Shown: positions 62,083-64,000 of the stretch, in pieces
How the letters are laid out: the number at the start of each line of letters is the position of its first letter
Position numbering within the stretch: position 1 is the first letter of the stretch
Origin: DATJBF01 sp035516795
Lineage (GTDB): Bacteria; Verrucomicrobiota; Verrucomicrobiia; Palsa-1439
Direction: 5' to 3'
DNA: 64,000 nucleotides
Assembly (NCBI GenBank): GCA_035516795.1
Contig: DATIZX010000143.1
Span: 1-64,000 of the forward strand
Notes under the pieces: model-generated
What the model was told of the DNA's origin: nothing
The model's input: only the letters and a program-made list of their open reading frames with translations
Databases searched by the model: none
Program-made: the position numbers and the translations under genes

Positions 62083-62577
62083 TCAATCCGGCTTGCCCGT
62101 TTGGCTATGCGCGCCACCAAGTGATCTCACGACCGCGTTGTAATTGGTGACCAACCCATTGTATTTGCGGATGCTGGCGTTCAGGTCGGCGGCGAGTTGT
62201 TCAATTTTTGCGTTGGCTTCCTTCATGCGATTATCCCGGAGCGTTACGGCGTTCGCCCAGTTGGATATGGCGGCTTTAAGTTGGTCCCGCTCCTGGGTCA
62301 GTTGCTTGTCGGCGGCATCCGAGGATATCCGCTTTCTCTCGGCGAGGGACCGCAAGTCTCGCTCGGCAGCCAGCGAGGTTTTGAGTTGGTTGAGATCTTC
62401 GCTCGCTCCTTTCAATTGGCTGGCTTGATCCTCAATCTTGGCGGATTGCGCCAAGCGTACCTGGTCGAGGTATTCGATTTGGAGGTTGAGGCGTCGATCG
62501 TGCACCCATTGGCAGACGCACAAGGCCGCGAGCACCATTACGCCGAACAGGTTCACGTATATCAGTCGATCCTTCAT
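62083..62577 (-). CDS. Membrane-anchored coiled-coil protein beside exbBD
   Basis: A 164-residue protein. An N-terminal helix (LIYVNLFGVMVLAALCVCQW) anchors it in the membrane. Residues about 30-145 form a long coiled coil (LDQVRLAQSAKIEDQASQLKGASEDLNQLKTSLAAERDLRSLAERK and a second half). The last 20 residues are loosely structured. No family was recognised. Its ATG overlaps the exbD stop, so it is probably a partner of the Ton/Tol-like complex, in a periplasmic role. This is inference from coupling. Confidence 0.75.
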   Translation of the reverse strand: MKDRLIYVNLFGVMVLAALCVCQWVHDRRLNLQIEYLDQVRLAQSAKIEDQASQLKGASEDLNQLKTSLAAERDLRSLAERKRISSDAADKQLTQERDQLKAAISNWANAVTLRDNRMKEANAKIEQLAADLNASIRKYNGLVTNYNAVVRSLGGAHSQTGKPD

Positions 62578-63005
62578 GGCTGCGTGGCGGTCGGTTCGCG
62601 GACTTCGAAGGCAACTTTTTGGATGCCCGTCGACCGCACCAGATCGAGTACATGGATGACCGCGCCATAGCGGACGTCCTGGTCGCCGCTGATGAACACG
62701 CGAAGGTTCTCGTTGGTGTGATGCCAGGCATTCAACCGTAATGCCAACTCGTTCGGGCCGATAGGCTGTTTATCAAGGTACACCGCGCCATCCTTGTCCA
62801 CGGAGATACTCGCAAAATCGTTCTTCGTTTCGAGCGTTGCCCTAGTGGCTGTCGGCAGGTTGACCTTGACGCTTTTCAAATTGACCATGCTCAGGCTGAC
62901 CAACATGAAGCTGGCCAACAGGAAAAACATGATGTCGATTAGCGGAATGATTTCAATCCGTCCTTCGGATTCCGTCGATTGTCGGGGGACTAGTTTCAGT
63001 GGCAT
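62574..63005 (-). CDS. ExbD/TolR-family protein
   Basis: A 143-residue biopolymer-transport protein. The single membrane helix is in EIIPLIDIMFFLLASFMLVSLSMV, with the essential Asp in PLIDIMFFLL. The periplasmic part has SISVDKDGAVYLDKQPIG and RVFISGDQDVRYGAVIHVLDLVRSTGI. It couples proton flow through ExbB to TonB. Start: ATG 63005; a GTG 6 bases before is possible. It follows exbB by 9 bp and overlaps the coiled-coil gene. Confidence 0.93.
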   Translation of the reverse strand: MPLKLVPRQSTESEGRIEIIPLIDIMFFLLASFMLVSLSMVNLKSVKVNLPTATRATLETKNDFASISVDKDGAVYLDKQPIGPNELALRLNAWHHTNENLRVFISGDQDVRYGAVIHVLDLVRSTGIQKVAFEVREPTATQP

Positions 63006-63014
63006 GGGCACGAC

Positions 63015-63731
63015 TCAGGGTTGGGGGTTGATGGTCGAGAGAGGTGGGCCATTGGTTCGCTCGCGCTGGGCGCGCAGCCGGGCAAACTCCTCAAGATCGT
63101 ATCCGTGATGTTTGGCGGATTCGACGAGCAACTCGACATGGTTGATGGTTTGCTCCAGCCGCGAGCGGAACCGGGCCAGCCGCCGGTTGTAGTAATTGAA
63201 AGGCAACAGGCAGAGGATCGCCGTGCCCAAACCGCACGCAGTGGCAATCAAGGCTTCGGCGATACCGCCGCTGACTTTCACAGCGGCCAGTTCTTCCTGC
63301 CCGACAAAACTGAACGAGCGCATGATGCCGGTGACCGTCCCGAGCAGCCCGAGAAGCGGGGCTAGGGTGATCAGGGTGCCCAAGATCCAGAGGAATTTTT
63401 CGCCCTTCTCAATTTCGTCGTTGGCGCGCAGTTGCATGGCGCCGAGCAGGGACGAGTGCGCGTGCAGCAGGCCCTCATGAACTGTGCTCAGGAAGGGGTC
63501 TTCGCCGTTGTCAGTCAACTGCAGCGCGCGATCGAAGTTGCCATTCGCGATGGCACCAAACGCCTCATGTAATGATTGGGAGTTCGCCCGACGCCGGAGG
63601 CCGAGCCACCAGAGCGCGCGGTCGACGATGACGACGAGGGCCGCCAGAAATGCGAGCAGGATCGGCCACATGACCGGCCCGCCTTTGAGAAAGAAGTCGA
63701 CGACAATGTTGGCCAGCATAAGGTGAATCAT
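63015..63731 (-). CDS. ExbB/TolQ-family proton-channel protein
   Basis: A 238-residue MotA/TolQ/ExbB protein with three membrane helices: FFLKGGPVMWPILLAFLAALVVIVDRALWW, the ILGTLITLAPLLGLLGTVTGIMRSF segment with the conserved pore Thr and GLLGTVTGI, and GIAEALIATACGLGTAILCLLPFNYYNRRL. It gives the channel half of the TonB motor. Order tonB-exbB-exbD is complete here. A 13-bp gap separates it from tonB. Confidence 0.95.
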   Translation of the reverse strand: MIHLMLANIVVDFFLKGGPVMWPILLAFLAALVVIVDRALWWLGLRRRANSQSLHEAFGAIANGNFDRALQLTDNGEDPFLSTVHEGLLHAHSSLLGAMQLRANDEIEKGEKFLWILGTLITLAPLLGLLGTVTGIMRSFSFVGQEELAAVKVSGGIAEALIATACGLGTAILCLLPFNYYNRRLARFRSRLEQTINHVELLVESAKHHGYDLEEFARLRAQRERTNGPPLSTINPQP

Positions 63732-63744
63732 AGATTGAAGTCTT

Positions 63745-64000
63745 TCATTGGGGGGTGATTTGGAAGTGAATGGCTATTTCATACTCGCGCACATCGCCGG
63801 GGCCGAACCGCCAGAGACGACGGATCGTGCGCACGGCGGATTCGTTCAGCAATGGCCAGGGACAAGGCTGGGAAACTTCCGCCGAAGTGACCAGGCCGCT
63901 AGTGCCAACGACAAACCGAACCACGACGGTGCCTTCCTGATGTAGCGCGAGTGCCTCGGCCGGATACTCCGGAGCCGGCTGCTCGCCTTCGCCAACGCCA
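63745..64000 (-). CDS. TonB-family protein, C-terminal part (cut by window edge)
   Basis: The minus-strand frame open at 64000 and stopping at 63745-63747 encodes at least 84 residues. It reads PEYPAEALALHQEGTVVVRFVVG, then SGLVTSAEVSQPCPWPLLNESAVRTIRRLWRFGPG, ending YEIAIHFQITPQ. This is the TonB C-terminal fold (YP..A...G-x-V-x-V-x-F-x-V...G-x-V...). It should carry energy from ExbBD to outer-membrane receptors. The N-terminal anchor and proline-rich region lie outside the window. Confidence 0.9.
   Translation of the reverse strand, partial: GVGEGEQPAPEYPAEALALHQEGTVVVRFVVGTSGLVTSAEVSQPCPWPLLNESAVRTIRRLWRFGPGDVREYEIAIHFQITPQ

Noticed and set aside
61851..62120. An 89-codon minus-strand frame in the gap before hpnD
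   Set aside because: No RBS, biased composition, and it runs into the coiled-coil gene's 3' end; probably chance.

Overview
The window is a high-GC chromosomal segment from a Gram-negative bacterium, most likely a member of Verrucomicrobiota related to the Pedosphaera/Limisphaera lineage. That placement is an inference. It rests on a secreted repeat protein with thrombospondin type 3 repeats, a PEP-CTERM protein, an HpnD squalene-pathway enzyme, an RHS remnant, a bacterial lipase-maturation-factor membrane protein, GH28 and GH/GT carbohydrate enzymes, and TonB/ExbBD and RND envelope systems. No 16S rRNA lies in the window to confirm it.

Layout. 1-3036: chaperone cluster in the order dnaK-groES-groEL, with groEL cut by the window edge. 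3284-9595: pdxB, two tandem paralogous GT-B-like proteins, and a convergent large protein that fuses a glycoside-hydrolase-like barrel to a GT2 transferase. 9600-10740: a gene-poor stretch with a palindromic repeat abutting an RHS remnant. 10739-22911: housekeeping and unknown genes (leuD, thioredoxin, RNase PH, a LON-domain protein with two membrane proteins, a cobalamin-type radical SAM protein, an EF-G-like GTPase, an NDUFA9-like SDR, a glutaredoxin). 22985-30628: serA, malQ, bcp-nth, a 7Fe ferredoxin, and rpsO-pnp with an intercistronic hairpin. 30733-35069: tRNA-Ala with its promoter, a lone Flp-type pilin, typA and a metal P-type ATPase. 35070-40444: repeat elements, a MIF homologue, an SDR, a lipase maturation factor, infA, a decayed RelE-type toxin with its antitoxin, and a WxxGxW gene interrupted by an amber codon. 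40565-45990: GH28, a DNA glycosylase, a methyltransferase, YceI, a 34-residue membrane peptide gene, a coiled-coil periplasmic protein and SlyD. 46086-51019: tetR-MFP-RND efflux operon. 51256-56536: a LuxR-type regulator, a PEP-CTERM protein, aceE, a lipoate ligase and a DUF5069 protein. 56675-61841: a large exported repeat protein and the hpnD/PhnD-like/TPR operon. 62083-64000: tonB (partial)-exbB-exbD plus a coiled-coil membrane protein.

Working together. Several groups are translationally coupled by 4-17 bp overlaps (nth/bcp, tetR/MFP, hpnD/PhnD-like/TPR, exbD/coiled-coil, the two glycosyltransferases, and the LON-domain/membrane pair). The lipoate ligase sits divergent to aceE, whose complex partner E2 needs lipoate. 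At least four related hairpin-rich intergenic repeats and two other palindromic repeats are scattered through the gaps. The most noteworthy items are the GT/GT/GH-GT glycan locus, the 34-residue gene with its own promoter, RBS and terminator, the repeat family, the amber-interrupted WxxGxW gene, and the toxin gene eroded against infA. I found no CRISPR array, integrated phage, rRNA operon or obvious defence system.
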